Positions 27,111 to 36,675 are shown, numbered from the stretch's first letter. The stretch: 64,000 bases of DNA from Sulfurospirillum oryzae (GCF_025770725.1 NZ_JANZKZ010000002.1:682001-746000); one strand, 5' to 3'. The notes: a model not told the origin generated them from the letters alone. Numbers and translations: made by a program.

Positions 27111-29394
27111 ATTCACTCTTTCCATTGTTGCATCTGCCGTTATAGCTTCATCGGCGTTTGCAGTTGATCCTGCTATTACGAATTTCTCGTATACGTATGA
27201 TCAAGCTACTGGGAAATTAGCTATTACCAATGGAGGACATACAAAGTTTATTTCTGGGTTAAGTGGAAATACCGTAGAAGTCTCTGTTGCCCCAGATGGT
27301 TCAAAAGTGTATATTACAGATTATGATTCTGGAACATTATATACGCTAAATACTATCACCAATACAGTGACAACCCTCGGCTCAATCACGACAAGTACAG
27401 CTACAGTATTGACTGCAACAAGCCCAAATCTCATTACAGGTACATTAAATATTGCAAGTGCTGCTGATATGACAACACAAGGATTCACTAGTTCAGTCAA
27501 TTTTGGTGGAGGAACACTTAAAGCAACGGGAAGTTTTACATTATCAACCCCTGTTTATCTTAGTGATGCATACAACTTCACGTATGATGATAGTTCTATT
27601 TTTACTTTCACCACTGTAGCAGGTGGCACAGTCGATACCAATGGCCACGATGTCGAGTTTAGCGGTGTCATCTCAGGTGTGGGAGGTCTGACCAAAGAGG
27701 GTTTAGGGACATTGACACTCAGCAATACCAACACCTACACAGGAGCTACCACCATCAACGCAGGAACACTTGCTGTAACAGGCGATACACACACCTCGGC
27801 ATTTGCGGTCAACAACGGTGGTACCCTAGCAGGTAGCGGAACAGTCGGTACAACAAATGTTGCGAGTGGTGGTACACTTTACCCAACTGGAACATCAGCG
27901 TTACATGTAAACGGAAATCTCACCTTTGCCAATGGCAGTACTTATAAACTAGATGCCTATGCGAACGGCACTTCAGGCAGTGTGGTTTCAAGTGGCACCA
28001 CAACCATCAACGGTGGTACAGTCAATGTCGTAGCCGATGCAGCTGGTACATGGAACGCCTCAACCCTTTATACCATCCTCACCGCTAGTTCTGTGACAGG
28101 AACCTTTAGCAGTGTCACCGATAACCTAGCCTTTTTAACCCCAAGCCTTAGTTACGATGGAACGCATACTTACTTAACACTGACCAAAGACACCAGTGCC
28201 TCATACAGTAGCGCCGTCTCTGGTCTAGCTGTACCAGTAGCGACAGTACTAGACAATGTAAGCTCTCCCAATAGCTCAATGCAAAGCATGCAAGCACGCA
28301 TCGATGGCATGAGTGCATCTCAAGCACAAAACACCTTTACGGCACTACGAGGCGATAGCCTCTCTTCTTTAGTCTCTTCTTCTCAAGCCAGTCAAATACT
28401 TTTTAACAACGTCATTAGCGCACGACTGGGAGCTTTAAGTGACTTTAGAGCCGACATCGGTGTTGCAGGACTGCGCTTTGCCGATGCTTCGGGTGATGAC
28501 ACGCTTCTTGCAAGGGTTTTGGCGGAAGAAGGAGCACTCACCGACAAAGGCTTTGTCGACCCATATGCATATGACTATACGGTGTGGGCAAAAGCATTAG
28601 GTGGTAGACTTAACAGTTCAAGCGATAGCGCTAAAAATATCTCTTCTTCACATACGAACACCTATGGTGCTCAAATCGGTGTTGATAAACGAGATGACGA
28701 CATGGTCTATGGTCTCTCTTTAGGTTCTATGCGCAGTAAATTTAAAACAGATGACAGCGCACTTAACTCGTTGAGCAAAAGTACAGCACTAGGACTTTAT
28801 GGCTCAAAATACTTTGGAAACTTTAGAATCGATGCAAGTGCAACGTATGCGTTCATCGACACTGACAGTGACAGAGCAACACTCTTTGGAACAGCTGAAT
28901 CAGACTATAATGCAAAAGCAGCAGGTATGTGGATGAGTGGTGCTTACACGTACAAATACGACCAAACACTGAGCATCGAACCGTATGTAGAGATGCGCTA
29001 TGACCACTACAGACAAGATGCTTACGCTGAAAGTGGTGCTAGTGGTGCCAACCTAAATGTGGATAGCTTAAGCACAGGACTTTACGGCGCAGGAGTGGGC
29101 GTAAAAGTGACCCAAAGTTTCGATGAGAAGAAAGGAGCATTTGACGTGAGTGTCGGTGTCGTAAAAGAGTGGGGAGACCTCAATACGCCTCTTACCATGA
29201 AGTTTGCTAACGCCCCAACAGCAGGAAGTTGGAGCAGTACCGCACTTGATCGTGACGATGTTGTCTATAAAGCAAGCACAGGGTTTACCTATAAAGTGCA
29301 AAAACTCACAGAAATCTTCGCAACCATCGAAGGACAAGCCAGAGAAAATGAAACATCGTTTAATGGCACATTTGGAGCAAGAAAGAAGTTTTAA
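27091..29394 (+). CDS. Autotransporter with passenger repeats and beta-barrel domain
   Basis: 767 residues from the ATG at 27091, chosen because AAAGGAA precedes it and translation opens with a signal peptide (MTHRLSKFTLSIVASAV, cut near AFA). The passenger has a PATR-type motif (GVGGLTKEGLGTLTLSN then TYTGATTINAGTLAV, about 195-230) typical of a beta-helix. The last roughly 270 residues form an autotransporter barrel ending in GARKKF with a terminal Phe. It should be anchored in the outer membrane. It overlaps the upstream unknown gene by 20 bp, so a surface protein sits in an operon with an intracellular modifier. The first 500 bp are more AT-rich than the barrel part. Confidence 0.9.
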   Translation: MTHRLSKFTLSIVASAVIASSAFAVDPAITNFSYTYDQATGKLAITNGGHTKFISGLSGNTVEVSVAPDGSKVYITDYDSGTLYTLNTITNTVTTLGSITTSTATVLTATSPNLITGTLNIASAADMTTQGFTSSVNFGGGTLKATGSFTLSTPVYLSDAYNFTYDDSSIFTFTTVAGGTVDTNGHDVEFSGVISGVGGLTKEGLGTLTLSNTNTYTGATTINAGTLAVTGDTHTSAFAVNNGGTLAGSGTVGTTNVASGGTLYPTGTSALHVNGNLTFANGSTYKLDAYANGTSGSVVSSGTTTINGGTVNVVADAAGTWNASTLYTILTASSVTGTFSSVTDNLAFLTPSLSYDGTHTYLTLTKDTSASYSSAVSGLAVPVATVLDNVSSPNSSMQSMQARIDGMSASQAQNTFTALRGDSLSSLVSSSQASQILFNNVISARLGALSDFRADIGVAGLRFADASGDDTLLARVLAEEGALTDKGFVDPYAYDYTVWAKALGGRLNSSSDSAKNISSSHTNTYGAQIGVDKRDDDMVYGLSLGSMRSKFKTDDSALNSLSKSTALGLYGSKYFGNFRIDASATYAFIDTDSDRATLFGTAESDYNAKAAGMWMSGAYTYKYDQTLSIEPYVEMRYDHYRQDAYAESGASGANLNVDSLSTGLYGAGVGVKVTQSFDEKKGAFDVSVGVVKEWGDLNTPLTMKFANAPTAGSWSSTALDRDDVVYKASTGFTYKVQKLTEIFATIEGQARENETSFNGTFGARKKF

Positions 29395-29404
29395 TCACCG
29401 TATA

Positions 29405-29440
29405 AAGCGAAAGAAGGATAGCATCCTTCTTTCGCTTTTT
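29405..29440 (+). terminator. Strong rho-independent terminator after the autotransporter
   Basis: A perfect 15-bp stem (AAGCGAAAGAAGGAT with its complement) around an AGC loop ends in a run of five T. It closes the 22.2-29.4 kb operon. Confidence 0.93.
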
Positions 29441-29581
29441 GGTTACTCATAATCCTATAACTCACATTTCTATCAGTAGTTCCGCAATATCTCTTGATGC
29501 CATTCTTAAAGTAGTATCGGCAATACTCATGTATCTCTCTTCTTACTCAAATTTATTCCAAATGCGGTTAAATCAAAATAA

Positions 29582-29621
29582 ATCAATATATCTTGATATG
29601 AAAATATCATTGTGCTATACT
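29582..29621 (+). promoter_or_regulatory. ars promoter with overlapping ArsR-type operator
   Basis: The inverted repeat ATCAA-TATATC-TTGAT (29582-29597) fits the ATCAA-N6-TTGAT site of many ArsR repressors. Its right half is part of a -35 box TTGATA (29593-29598), 17 bases before a -10 box TATACT (29616-29621), 30 bp upstream of arsR. Repressor binding would block polymerase. The rest of 29441-29650 holds only a possible short remnant. Confidence 0.72.
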
Positions 29622-29650
29622 GCTTAAAAAATTAAGATGTGAGAATCCCT

Positions 29651-29965
29651 ATGGATAATTTTTTAAAAACTGTTGGCGCACTCAATGATGAAACCCGTGT
29701 ACAAATTCTTCGCTTCATCCATCAAAAAGGCGAAGTGTGTGTTTGTGAGGTCGAAGATGCTTTTTCGATGATTCAGTCGCGCATTTCAAGACATCTTAAA
29801 ATCCTCAAAGATGCAGGATTTTTACGTGTTGACCGTCGTGGGAAATGGGCGTATTATGCCATCCGTTCACCGCTCGATCGTTTTAGGCTTGAATGTTTAG
29901 AGGAAATCAGCTACCTAGAGATGCCAATGCCCTCATCGGCATGCGCGTGCAAGGATGCAAAATGA
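29651..29965 (+). CDS. arsR: ArsR-family metalloregulator
   Basis: 104 residues from the ATG at 29651; a GTG 12 bp upstream is part of the leader. It is a winged-helix repressor released by arsenite or antimonite. The metal-binding pair sits in GEVCVCEVED (about 31-40), as in classical ArsR, and SRISRHLKILKDAGF is the recognition helix. The extra C-terminal CACK may add a ligand. It leads an operon with a permease and an acetyltransferase and overlaps the permease start (ATGA). An operator lies on its own promoter, so autorepression is expected. Confidence 0.92.
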   Translation: MDNFLKTVGALNDETRVQILRFIHQKGEVCVCEVEDAFSMIQSRISRHLKILKDAGFLRVDRRGKWAYYAIRSPLDRFRLECLEEISYLEMPMPSSACACKDAK

Positions 29966-31215
29966 TTCTCGCTTTTTCACTTTTTCTTGTCACCCTTCTG
30001 TGCGTCATCATTCAGCCTCGAGGGCTCCAAATAGGCACTTCAGCGATTATCGGAGCGGGTATTGCCCTCCTCTTAGGCGTGGTAAGCTTTGCGGATGTTT
30101 TGGTCGTTACAAGCATCGTGTGGGACGCAACACTTGCTTTCATTGGTATTATTATTCTCTCGCTTGTTCTTGATGAAATAGGCTTTTTTGAATGGTGTGC
30201 AATTTGGATGGCAAAGTTTTCAAAAGGCAATGGGCATTTAATGTTTGTCTATTCACTCCTTTTAGGGGCTATTATCTCCGCTTTCTTTGCCAATGACGGT
30301 GCGGTGCTCATTCTAACGCCTATTTTGCTGGCTAAAATGCGCATCTTAAAACTTGAGCCTAAAACCATTGTGGCGTTTTTACTTGCAGGCGGATTTATTT
30401 CAGATTCTGCTTCGCTTCCCTTTGTATTTTCAAATCTCACTAACATCGTCACAGCCAACTACTTTCACATTGGTTTTACCAAATACCTAAGCACCATGTT
30501 TACCCCTTATGTCGTCAGTACATTCGTTTCAATCACTGTTTTATGGCTCTTCTTACGCAAAGATATTCCTTTACATGTAAACGTGGAACTCTTAAAAGAT
30601 CCCGACGAAGTTTTAAAAAGTAAACCACTTTTTTACCTCGCATGGGTTTTTATCGCAGCTCTTATGGGAAGCTACTTTGTGGGTGAACAGTACCACATCC
30701 CCATTAGCTTTATTGCTTTAGGCGGCGCACTTCTTTTTCTTGCCATTGCAACTTACTTTAAAGCTGCCAAGCCGTGGCTTACTATCAAAACCGCTCCGTG
30801 GCAAGTGGTGTGGTTTAGCATTGGTCTTTACATCGTCGTTTACGGGCTTAAAAATGCGGGACTTACGACCTATCTGAGCCACATTTTAAATGCCCTTAAT
30901 GCCCAAGGCAATACCATCGCCATTGTAGGAACAGGTTTTATTGCCGCTATTTTAAGCGCGGTGATGAACAATATGCCCAGCGTCATGATTATGGATATAG
31001 CCCTACATGACATTCCAAACTCAGCCCTAGCCTATGCCAATATCATCGGGTGTAACTTGGGGCCTAAAATGACACCTTTTGGCTCACTTGCAACCCTTTT
31101 ATGGCTTCATGTTATGGCGAAAAAAGGTGTAAAAATAAGCTTTTGGGAGTACTCAAAATTTGGACTACTCGTCACACCACCGATCCTTCTTGTTGTGCTT
31201 CTAAGCCTTGTTTAG
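29962..31215 (+). CDS. arsB: Arsenite efflux permease (ArsB / ion transporter superfamily)
   Basis: 417 residues from the ATG at 29962, which overlaps the arsR stop. About eleven to twelve membrane helices are visible. FFANDGAVLILTPI and, near the C-terminus, MNNMPSVMIMDIAL then NLGPKMTPFGSLATLLWL are typical ArsB signatures. It extrudes As(III) and Sb(III) across the inner membrane by proton antiport. Context with arsR and an ArsN-like gene supports arsenic as the substrate. No arsC is in the operon, so arsenate reduction would need another locus. Confidence 0.92.
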   Translation: MILAFSLFLVTLLCVIIQPRGLQIGTSAIIGAGIALLLGVVSFADVLVVTSIVWDATLAFIGIIILSLVLDEIGFFEWCAIWMAKFSKGNGHLMFVYSLLLGAIISAFFANDGAVLILTPILLAKMRILKLEPKTIVAFLLAGGFISDSASLPFVFSNLTNIVTANYFHIGFTKYLSTMFTPYVVSTFVSITVLWLFLRKDIPLHVNVELLKDPDEVLKSKPLFYLAWVFIAALMGSYFVGEQYHIPISFIALGGALLFLAIATYFKAAKPWLTIKTAPWQVVWFSIGLYIVVYGLKNAGLTTYLSHILNALNAQGNTIAIVGTGFIAAILSAVMNNMPSVMIMDIALHDIPNSALAYANIIGCNLGPKMTPFGSLATLLWLHVMAKKGVKISFWEYSKFGLLVTPPILLVVLLSLV

Positions 31216-31237
31216 TCTTTACATGTAAAAAGGAAAA

Positions 31238-31678
31238 ATGATGAAAATAACCATACGAAAAGCAACAGAAAATGAATACCGAGCTATCATTCACCTACTT
31301 GCATCAAACGCTCTCCCAACGGCTGATATTTATGAAAAAAATATCACTCTTTTTGTGGGGTTGATAGATGAAAAAATCATCGCAACCATCGGAATCGAAA
31401 CGTATGGGGAAGTGGCGCTTTTGCGTTCATTGTGTGTCAAAGATGAACTTAAAAACCAAAAGCTTGGGGAAAAAATGCTCTCGTATCTTCTGAGCTTTTG
31501 TACTCATGAAAAAATCGAAACGCTTTATCTGCTGACCACAACAGCAGAACGCTATTTTGTGCGACATAGTTTTGAAAAAATTACACGTGAAGAGACGCCT
31601 CTTGCCATTCAACAAACACGTGAATTCCAAGACATCTGTCCTGCATCTGCGGTAGTCATGGCATGCAACATAACCTAA
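31238..31678 (+). CDS. GNAT acetyltransferase, ArsN-like
   Basis: 146 residues; a second ATG follows immediately and AAAGGAAA precedes. The GNAT fold shows GLIDEKIIATIGIE, ALLRSLCVKDEL and KLGEKMLSYLL, the acetyl-CoA loop. The ALLRSL pattern and ars operon position match ArsN2-type acetyltransferases; ArsN1 acetylates arsinothricin, but the ArsN2 substrate is unsettled. It likely uses an arsenic-related amine; this is inferred from context. A TTTACATGTAAA lies in the 22-bp gap after arsB. Confidence 0.82.
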   Translation: MMKITIRKATENEYRAIIHLLASNALPTADIYEKNITLFVGLIDEKIIATIGIETYGEVALLRSLCVKDELKNQKLGEKMLSYLLSFCTHEKIETLYLLTTTAERYFVRHSFEKITREETPLAIQQTREFQDICPASAVVMACNIT

Positions 31679-31999
31679 GCTTTGCATCTCATAACACTAC
31701 CTCTTAGCTTCCTTTCTCCTTTGTAAACTTTTCTTTTAGCCTCACCTATCCTAACGCTTATTTTAATGGCATTTGACACCATTTGGAAACTATTTGGTCA
31801 CTTTATGGCAATCAAATAGAGACTGTTTGGTGACTATTGTTTAGCTAGAATTTAATCATAATTAAAATGTTTTATTCAGCTATAAATTAGGATTTACTTT
31901 GCCATTTTTTCCCTATACACTGAACAACGCGACTATCACAAATGACTTCACCCCAAACTTTATAATGCGACAAAACCTTTCAATCAGAGGTATTTATCT
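31679..31999. other. 321-bp gap with repeated TTTGG motifs
   Basis: No gene seen. Between 31768 and 31840 are three spaced copies of a TTTGG core (CCATTTGGAAAC, CTATTTGGTCAC, CTGTTTGGTGAC) and an opposed CAATCAAATAG, which could be a regulator array for the large surface-protein gene. The final 150 bp are AT-rich with GAGGT before the ATG at 32000. Confidence 0.4.
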
Positions 32000-34900
32000 A
32001 TGAAAAAAATACTAATATTTATGCTTTTATGTTTTTGCTTTTCCATCCGTATTTTGGCTGGCTCAGAGAGCGAATGGAATGGTGGTGAAGGGAATGCCAA
32101 TACTATTGCAATCAACAGCACAACAACAGGAACATTGGGCAATCAATGGGGATTGGATGTAGATTACTTCTCTTTTACTCCAACAACTGGTGCAACAACG
32201 ACTTTTAGCGTCAGTTCCACTAATACAACACTCGAATTAATTAAAAATTGTGCCTCAGGCAATTCAACGATAGTTGCCACAGCCTATTCACCGGAGACAA
32301 TCATCTATAATCTTACAGGTGGTATAAAGTATTGTCTAAAATTATCGTACCCAACGCAAGGAGCTGATATTCCCTATACACTAACGCTTTCTTCAAATCA
32401 AGCTCCCAGTGCAAATAACAAATTTTTTACGACAGCAAAAGATACACCTTTGTCGAAAAATCTTATGAGCGATGGAGGAACAGCAGACAGCGACCCCGAT
32501 GGTGACACACTTAGCGCAACAAAAAAAACAAACCCTTTGCGAGGAACTGTGACACTAAATGCCAATGGAGCATTTACCTACACACCTATGACAGGATACA
32601 CAGGAACAGATAATTTTACCTATACGATAAGTGATGGAAAAGGACATAGTGCAGATGCAACAGTCATCATCGAAGTTGCTAACAAGACGCCCCTTGCCAA
32701 TGATAAAAGTTTTGGAACACCTAAAAATACGCCACTTTCAAAAAATGTTATGAATGATGGTGGGCTACTAGATAGTGACCCAGATGGTGACACCATCACT
32801 ATAGCTAGCAGTACTTCCCCAGCTCATGGAACACTTAAAATATTTAACAATGGAAATTTTACATACACTCCCAACACAAACTACATAGGAGCTGATAGTT
32901 TTACCTATACGATTCAAGATATTACAAAATTAACAGCTACGGCTACTGTTCGCATTCAAGTTTATGATGCAGGCGATGAATTTGTACCCACAAGCAGTTC
33001 CAATAGTGTTCCAACGACATGTGGTGTATTTGAAGATGTTTTGCAAACACATAAACGCGATAGTCTTATAAATATTCTTAACAATGCTACCATTATAAGT
33101 GGCAATTGTACGCTGAACACTCCTAATATTACAGATTCTTATTGGCAAGGACTTACTTGTGGAAGTGGAAGAGCGAGTGCTTCAGGTGTAGAAAGTAGTG
33201 CTATGTCCATACAGTACGACAATCCACCCGATACCTCTACTGTAACACTCTCATCCAATACCTCAACGACTGATGTTACTGTCTCTAATAATTTAACATT
33301 AAGCGAGTCTTTCTATAGAAAAATTGAATTTACATGGACAAGCCCTCATATACCCCTTAGTGTTGATTTTCAAAATGTTCAAAAAATAAATGAAATTGTA
33401 TTTACAACAGACAATACCGTTACATTTTCAACCCAACCACCTTACAATCTTGAGATAGGCAGTGTCGGTGGTAATGCGCATAGCGCATTACAGACTAAAA
33501 CTGTACCCAAAAATATTAAAATTGGAAGTCTTTCTTTAGCAGCAGGTGCTACGGTTGATTTTGAGGCTGCACAGACCATTCAGATGAATACAGCATCATT
33601 TGCAAGAGATGATTCTAACATCAGCCTAAAAGCTCAGTATGTCAAGATAGGTTCTCTCACACAAAATGCTAGCGGTAATAGTGGTCGCTCTTATGTAACC
33701 ATAATAGCGGATTATATTGATATTGGAACATTATCAACAGGCGAATTGGCAACTCTTATCATTAAACCCTACACACCAGGAAAACGCATCCTTTTTAGAA
33801 CCAATTCTCTCTCTGTCTCTTCTACAAGTACAATGATTGTTTATTCTGGTAATTACTATACAAAAGCTTTTAATGTTCCTGGAACTTCTGATTCAAGTAC
33901 GATTCGAGCAGCCGATGCCAATCAGCTTATTAACTTCTTTTTTGATGGAACTTTTGCACCAGGGAACAATCCTGGCATTAACAGCAATGGCAATAAAGGC
34001 AATTATGGCACCTTGCCTGCTTCAAACTTTGTTTTATTTATCAAAGGAGATTTTAACATAGGCAGTGGTGGTACAACGTTTAATGCTACCATTTATGTAG
34101 AAGGTTCTGCAAATCTTGGTACAGAAACATACATTAAAGGAGCACTCTCTGCAGGAGGGAATATTAACGTTGGCAATAATTCACAATTTGTCTATGACCA
34201 AACGATTAGTAGTTCAGGATGGGGGAATTGTACACAGATTCAAAATCCACCTCTTGTTCTAGGATCAGTCGATGCCATCGATAATTATGCCATGCGTGGA
34301 TACACACCTGCACAAGGGCTGAGAACAAAAATAGCCAATAAAGATCATTATACGCTTGATGTTGTGTGGCTAGGGACTGGAACATCCCCTACGTCATACA
34401 CCGGTACTAAACCTATGCCAGTACGTATCTCTTTATCGGATAACGCCTGCTCAACCGATGAAAATCTTGCACAAACAACAGGTTATGTTGAAGCAACCAT
34501 CCAACCTGGCTCGAGCAATGTAACAACAACAGCTTTTCAAATCATTAGTCAAGCGAAAAAAATCGCAAAACTCCGCTTTCGATTTATCGATTGGAGTAAC
34601 CTTCCAGGGGGAGATTACAGTCAATGTCTAAACTCTAGTAGTACCTTAGGCGCCTTGCAAGGTGTGCCTGCGTGTCTTAATGATAACAACAAGATCGTAG
34701 CGGCTTTTGGGCAAACGATTGCAACACAATGTGCGCAAGCATGCCAATCGTCAAGTTATAATGCAGGAAATTTACCAAGTGCCCCTTACGATAATGCACT
34801 AGGCTGTTTTATCTGCCTTGCCGATGCGCTCAATGGCGCAAAATGCTCCACAGACAACTTTGCTATTCGCCCTAATGATTTTAACAGCACCATTACAGCC

Positions 34901-36253
34901 AATCAACAATTTATAGCCGATAAAAATACATCGATTACATTTCGCGCTAATCAATACAATGGTATAGGTACAACAGACTATAACGAAACAGTAAATACTT
35001 CATTTAAAGTCGATGTCAACATTAGTGATAGCACTAAAACATGTGCTGCTCCTTCTATTGAGTTTACCCCTACAATTATTTTTGCAAATGGCACTACGGA
35101 TATGATTGATGGAAACATTACTAAATACTCATTACCTAATGTTGGTGATTTTAATCTAACCATTCATGAAAAAATTGGTTCAGAATTTGCCCTCGTTGAT
35201 GCCGATGACACACCTGATAATGAGCGTTACATCACACCTTACACACAACAGATCAAAGTTGTGCCTGAGCATTTTTTAATCGAAGGCAATTTTAGCAACG
35301 GCAGTCAAAACTTTACCTACCTCTCTAACTTTGAAAAATACCCAACGATAACCGATAGAAATATCTCTGCTCTACTCGATCTCAACATTACGGCACAAAG
35401 CGACCTCAACAACACCACATCCAACTACACATCACTGTGTTATGCCAAAGATGGCAACATAACCCTTAGCACTTCTACGATGGGAACAACGCTCATTGGG
35501 CTATCAAAATTACTCTGGTACGACGTCAACCATGATCTTAATGGAAGTGTTGCCCTTACCAACAAAACATCTTATACGATGAATCTTAACCATATACAAT
35601 TTGATAGTACAGATACCAATGGGACTGCCCCTGTAAAATATCGCATCAATTTTGACCGCAATAGCACCAAAGTCGTTCAGCCTTTTCTCTTCCAAGTCAC
35701 CGATATTAACACCTCAAATAGCGATGATCGAAATGGAACAAAAGCATTGACAAACCAGAGAGCGACGTACTACTATGGACGTGTTTACTCAACCGATTAT
35801 GATGGTCCAAGAGAAGGTATTGCTACGACAATTCGTTATGAGGCTTATTGTGATAGTGCAACCCTAAATTGTAGTACTTTTGGCTTAACCACACAAAGCC
35901 CTCTCTCAATCAAATGGTACCACAACCCTTTACATGTAAACAGCGATGGCAATGTGACAAACTTCTCCTCCATAGGCACAGCGTTAATTAACAATGCCAA
36001 TACAGCTATATCGGGAACGATTGCCAATGGATCTGAAACCAACACCCTTACCAATGCAACAGCACCCTATACGGATCGCATCCAGATGAGACCTACCTCT
36101 TGGTTGGTCTATAGCCCTTTTAACCAAAATGCAACCACCAATGACTTTAACGTTAAATTTACACAAACGGGAAATTGGGCGGGAGAAGGTAACCTTGGAA
36201 GAACAGTGGATGTGAATGCTTCAAGGCGGACAAGCAAAAGAATGGAATGGTAA
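32000..36253 (+). CDS. Large exported surface protein, cadherin-like repeats and MshQ-like C-terminus
   Basis: 1417 residues with a signal peptide (1-21). Residues about 133-225 and 229-322 are two tandem cadherin/Ig-like repeats with DSDPDGDT and DNFTYTISDGKG motifs, common in adhesins. A middle beta-rich part (about 430-730) ends in glycine-rich strands (FIKGDFNIGSGG). The C-terminal 550 residues contain cysteine pairs (CFICLADA) and FAIRPNDF, like MSHA-pilus-associated MshQ/DUF6701 proteins. The ending NKRMEW-type tail (TSKRMEW) looks natural rather than truncated. It probably acts on the cell surface in adhesion. No mannose-sensitive pilus genes are beside it. Confidence 0.75.
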   Translation: MKKILIFMLLCFCFSIRILAGSESEWNGGEGNANTIAINSTTTGTLGNQWGLDVDYFSFTPTTGATTTFSVSSTNTTLELIKNCASGNSTIVATAYSPETIIYNLTGGIKYCLKLSYPTQGADIPYTLTLSSNQAPSANNKFFTTAKDTPLSKNLMSDGGTADSDPDGDTLSATKKTNPLRGTVTLNANGAFTYTPMTGYTGTDNFTYTISDGKGHSADATVIIEVANKTPLANDKSFGTPKNTPLSKNVMNDGGLLDSDPDGDTITIASSTSPAHGTLKIFNNGNFTYTPNTNYIGADSFTYTIQDITKLTATATVRIQVYDAGDEFVPTSSSNSVPTTCGVFEDVLQTHKRDSLINILNNATIISGNCTLNTPNITDSYWQGLTCGSGRASASGVESSAMSIQYDNPPDTSTVTLSSNTSTTDVTVSNNLTLSESFYRKIEFTWTSPHIPLSVDFQNVQKINEIVFTTDNTVTFSTQPPYNLEIGSVGGNAHSALQTKTVPKNIKIGSLSLAAGATVDFEAAQTIQMNTASFARDDSNISLKAQYVKIGSLTQNASGNSGRSYVTIIADYIDIGTLSTGELATLIIKPYTPGKRILFRTNSLSVSSTSTMIVYSGNYYTKAFNVPGTSDSSTIRAADANQLINFFFDGTFAPGNNPGINSNGNKGNYGTLPASNFVLFIKGDFNIGSGGTTFNATIYVEGSANLGTETYIKGALSAGGNINVGNNSQFVYDQTISSSGWGNCTQIQNPPLVLGSVDAIDNYAMRGYTPAQGLRTKIANKDHYTLDVVWLGTGTSPTSYTGTKPMPVRISLSDNACSTDENLAQTTGYVEATIQPGSSNVTTTAFQIISQAKKIAKLRFRFIDWSNLPGGDYSQCLNSSSTLGALQGVPACLNDNNKIVAAFGQTIATQCAQACQSSSYNAGNLPSAPYDNALGCFICLADALNGAKCSTDNFAIRPNDFNSTITANQQFIADKNTSITFRANQYNGIGTTDYNETVNTSFKVDVNISDSTKTCAAPSIEFTPTIIFANGTTDMIDGNITKYSLPNVGDFNLTIHEKIGSEFALVDADDTPDNERYITPYTQQIKVVPEHFLIEGNFSNGSQNFTYLSNFEKYPTITDRNISALLDLNITAQSDLNNTTSNYTSLCYAKDGNITLSTSTMGTTLIGLSKLLWYDVNHDLNGSVALTNKTSYTMNLNHIQFDSTDTNGTAPVKYRINFDRNSTKVVQPFLFQVTDINTSNSDDRNGTKALTNQRATYYYGRVYSTDYDGPREGIATTIRYEAYCDSATLNCSTFGLTTQSPLSIKWYHNPLHVNSDGNVTNFSSIGTALINNANTAISGTIANGSETNTLTNATAPYTDRIQMRPTSWLVYSPFNQNATTNDFNVKFTQTGNWAGEGNLGRTVDVNASRRTSKRMEW

Positions 36254-36254
36254 A

Positions 36255-36274
36255 AGGCTTTACATGTAAAGCCT
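36255..36274. terminator. Bidirectional hairpin built on TTTACATGTAAA
   Basis: The palindrome is extended by AAGGC and GCCTT arms to a 22-bp perfect palindrome between two convergent genes. T-rich sequence follows on the plus strand (ATTTCTTTTG). It may serve as a terminator for both. Confidence 0.5.
36259..36270. repeat. Iterated palindrome TTTACATGTAAA (family entry)
   Basis: Exact 12-mers start at 3573, 10046, 12414, 15392, 15764, 21673, 22224, 30570, 31218, 35929, 36259, 39156, 41492, 46455, 48947, 55265 and 61396. Further 10-bp cores TTACATGTAA lie at about 6630, 12190, 27902, 39574, 43947, 49297, 56021, 56675, 60314, 60680 and 62321. Copies occur in genes (read as LHVK/LHVN or FTCK) and between genes. 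None was found inside the Fic fusion gene. Confidence 0.85.
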
Positions 36275-36675
36275 TATTTCTTTTGTTGTTTATACATCTC
36301 CAAAGTAGTTCTTAGTTCATCTATATCGGTGTGCGTACCGATGACTTTGGTGGGGTAACCGCTAGAGTTATAAGCGATCACTTTAGCTTGGTCAAGCACC
36401 CATTTATAACTTCCATCTTGGCAAAGCATACGGTGTTGGTGTTGATAATGTTGGACTCTTCCGCTTAAAAGAGCAGTCAGTTCATTGAGGCAATAGCTTA
36501 GATCATCAGGGTGAATGAGTGACATCCACGCTTCTTTTGTCTGCTCAAACTCTTTGTATTCGTATCCCAACATCGTAACCCATTGTGGCGACAGTGAGAT
36601 GAGATTTGCGATAGGGTTCCACTCCCAAAATCCGTGTCCTACGCACTCTAAAATATTGATATACTCTTTTTTCAT
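36274..36675 (-). CDS. Stand-alone PAS domain protein
   Basis: 133 residues, nearly all one PAS_3 fold: GFWEWNPIANLISLSPQW, GYEYKEFEQT, IHPDDL and the closing VIGTHTDIDE. No output domain, no membrane segment. PAS domains bind ligands or cofactors and mediate signalling contacts; this one must pass the signal through a partner or be a leftover of a larger kinase. The upstream stretch has no sign of a missing domain. It converges with the large surface-protein gene. Confidence 0.82.
   Translation of the reverse strand: MKKEYINILECVGHGFWEWNPIANLISLSPQWVTMLGYEYKEFEQTKEAWMSLIHPDDLSYCLNELTALLSGRVQHYQHQHRMLCQDGSYKWVLDQAKVIAYNSSGYPTKVIGTHTDIDELRTTLEMYKQQKK

Noticed and set aside
29456-29527. Minus-strand frame of about 22 residues (MSIADTTLRMASRDIAELL...) between the terminator and ars promoter
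   Set aside because: It reads like protein and has a weak AAGAGAG site, but is too short, has an upstream stop in frame and no family match; kept as a possible remnant only.
36100-36253. Truncation of the 1417-residue protein by frameshift
   Set aside because: The ending TSKRMEW looks like a natural C-terminus of this protein type, and a palindromic terminator follows directly.
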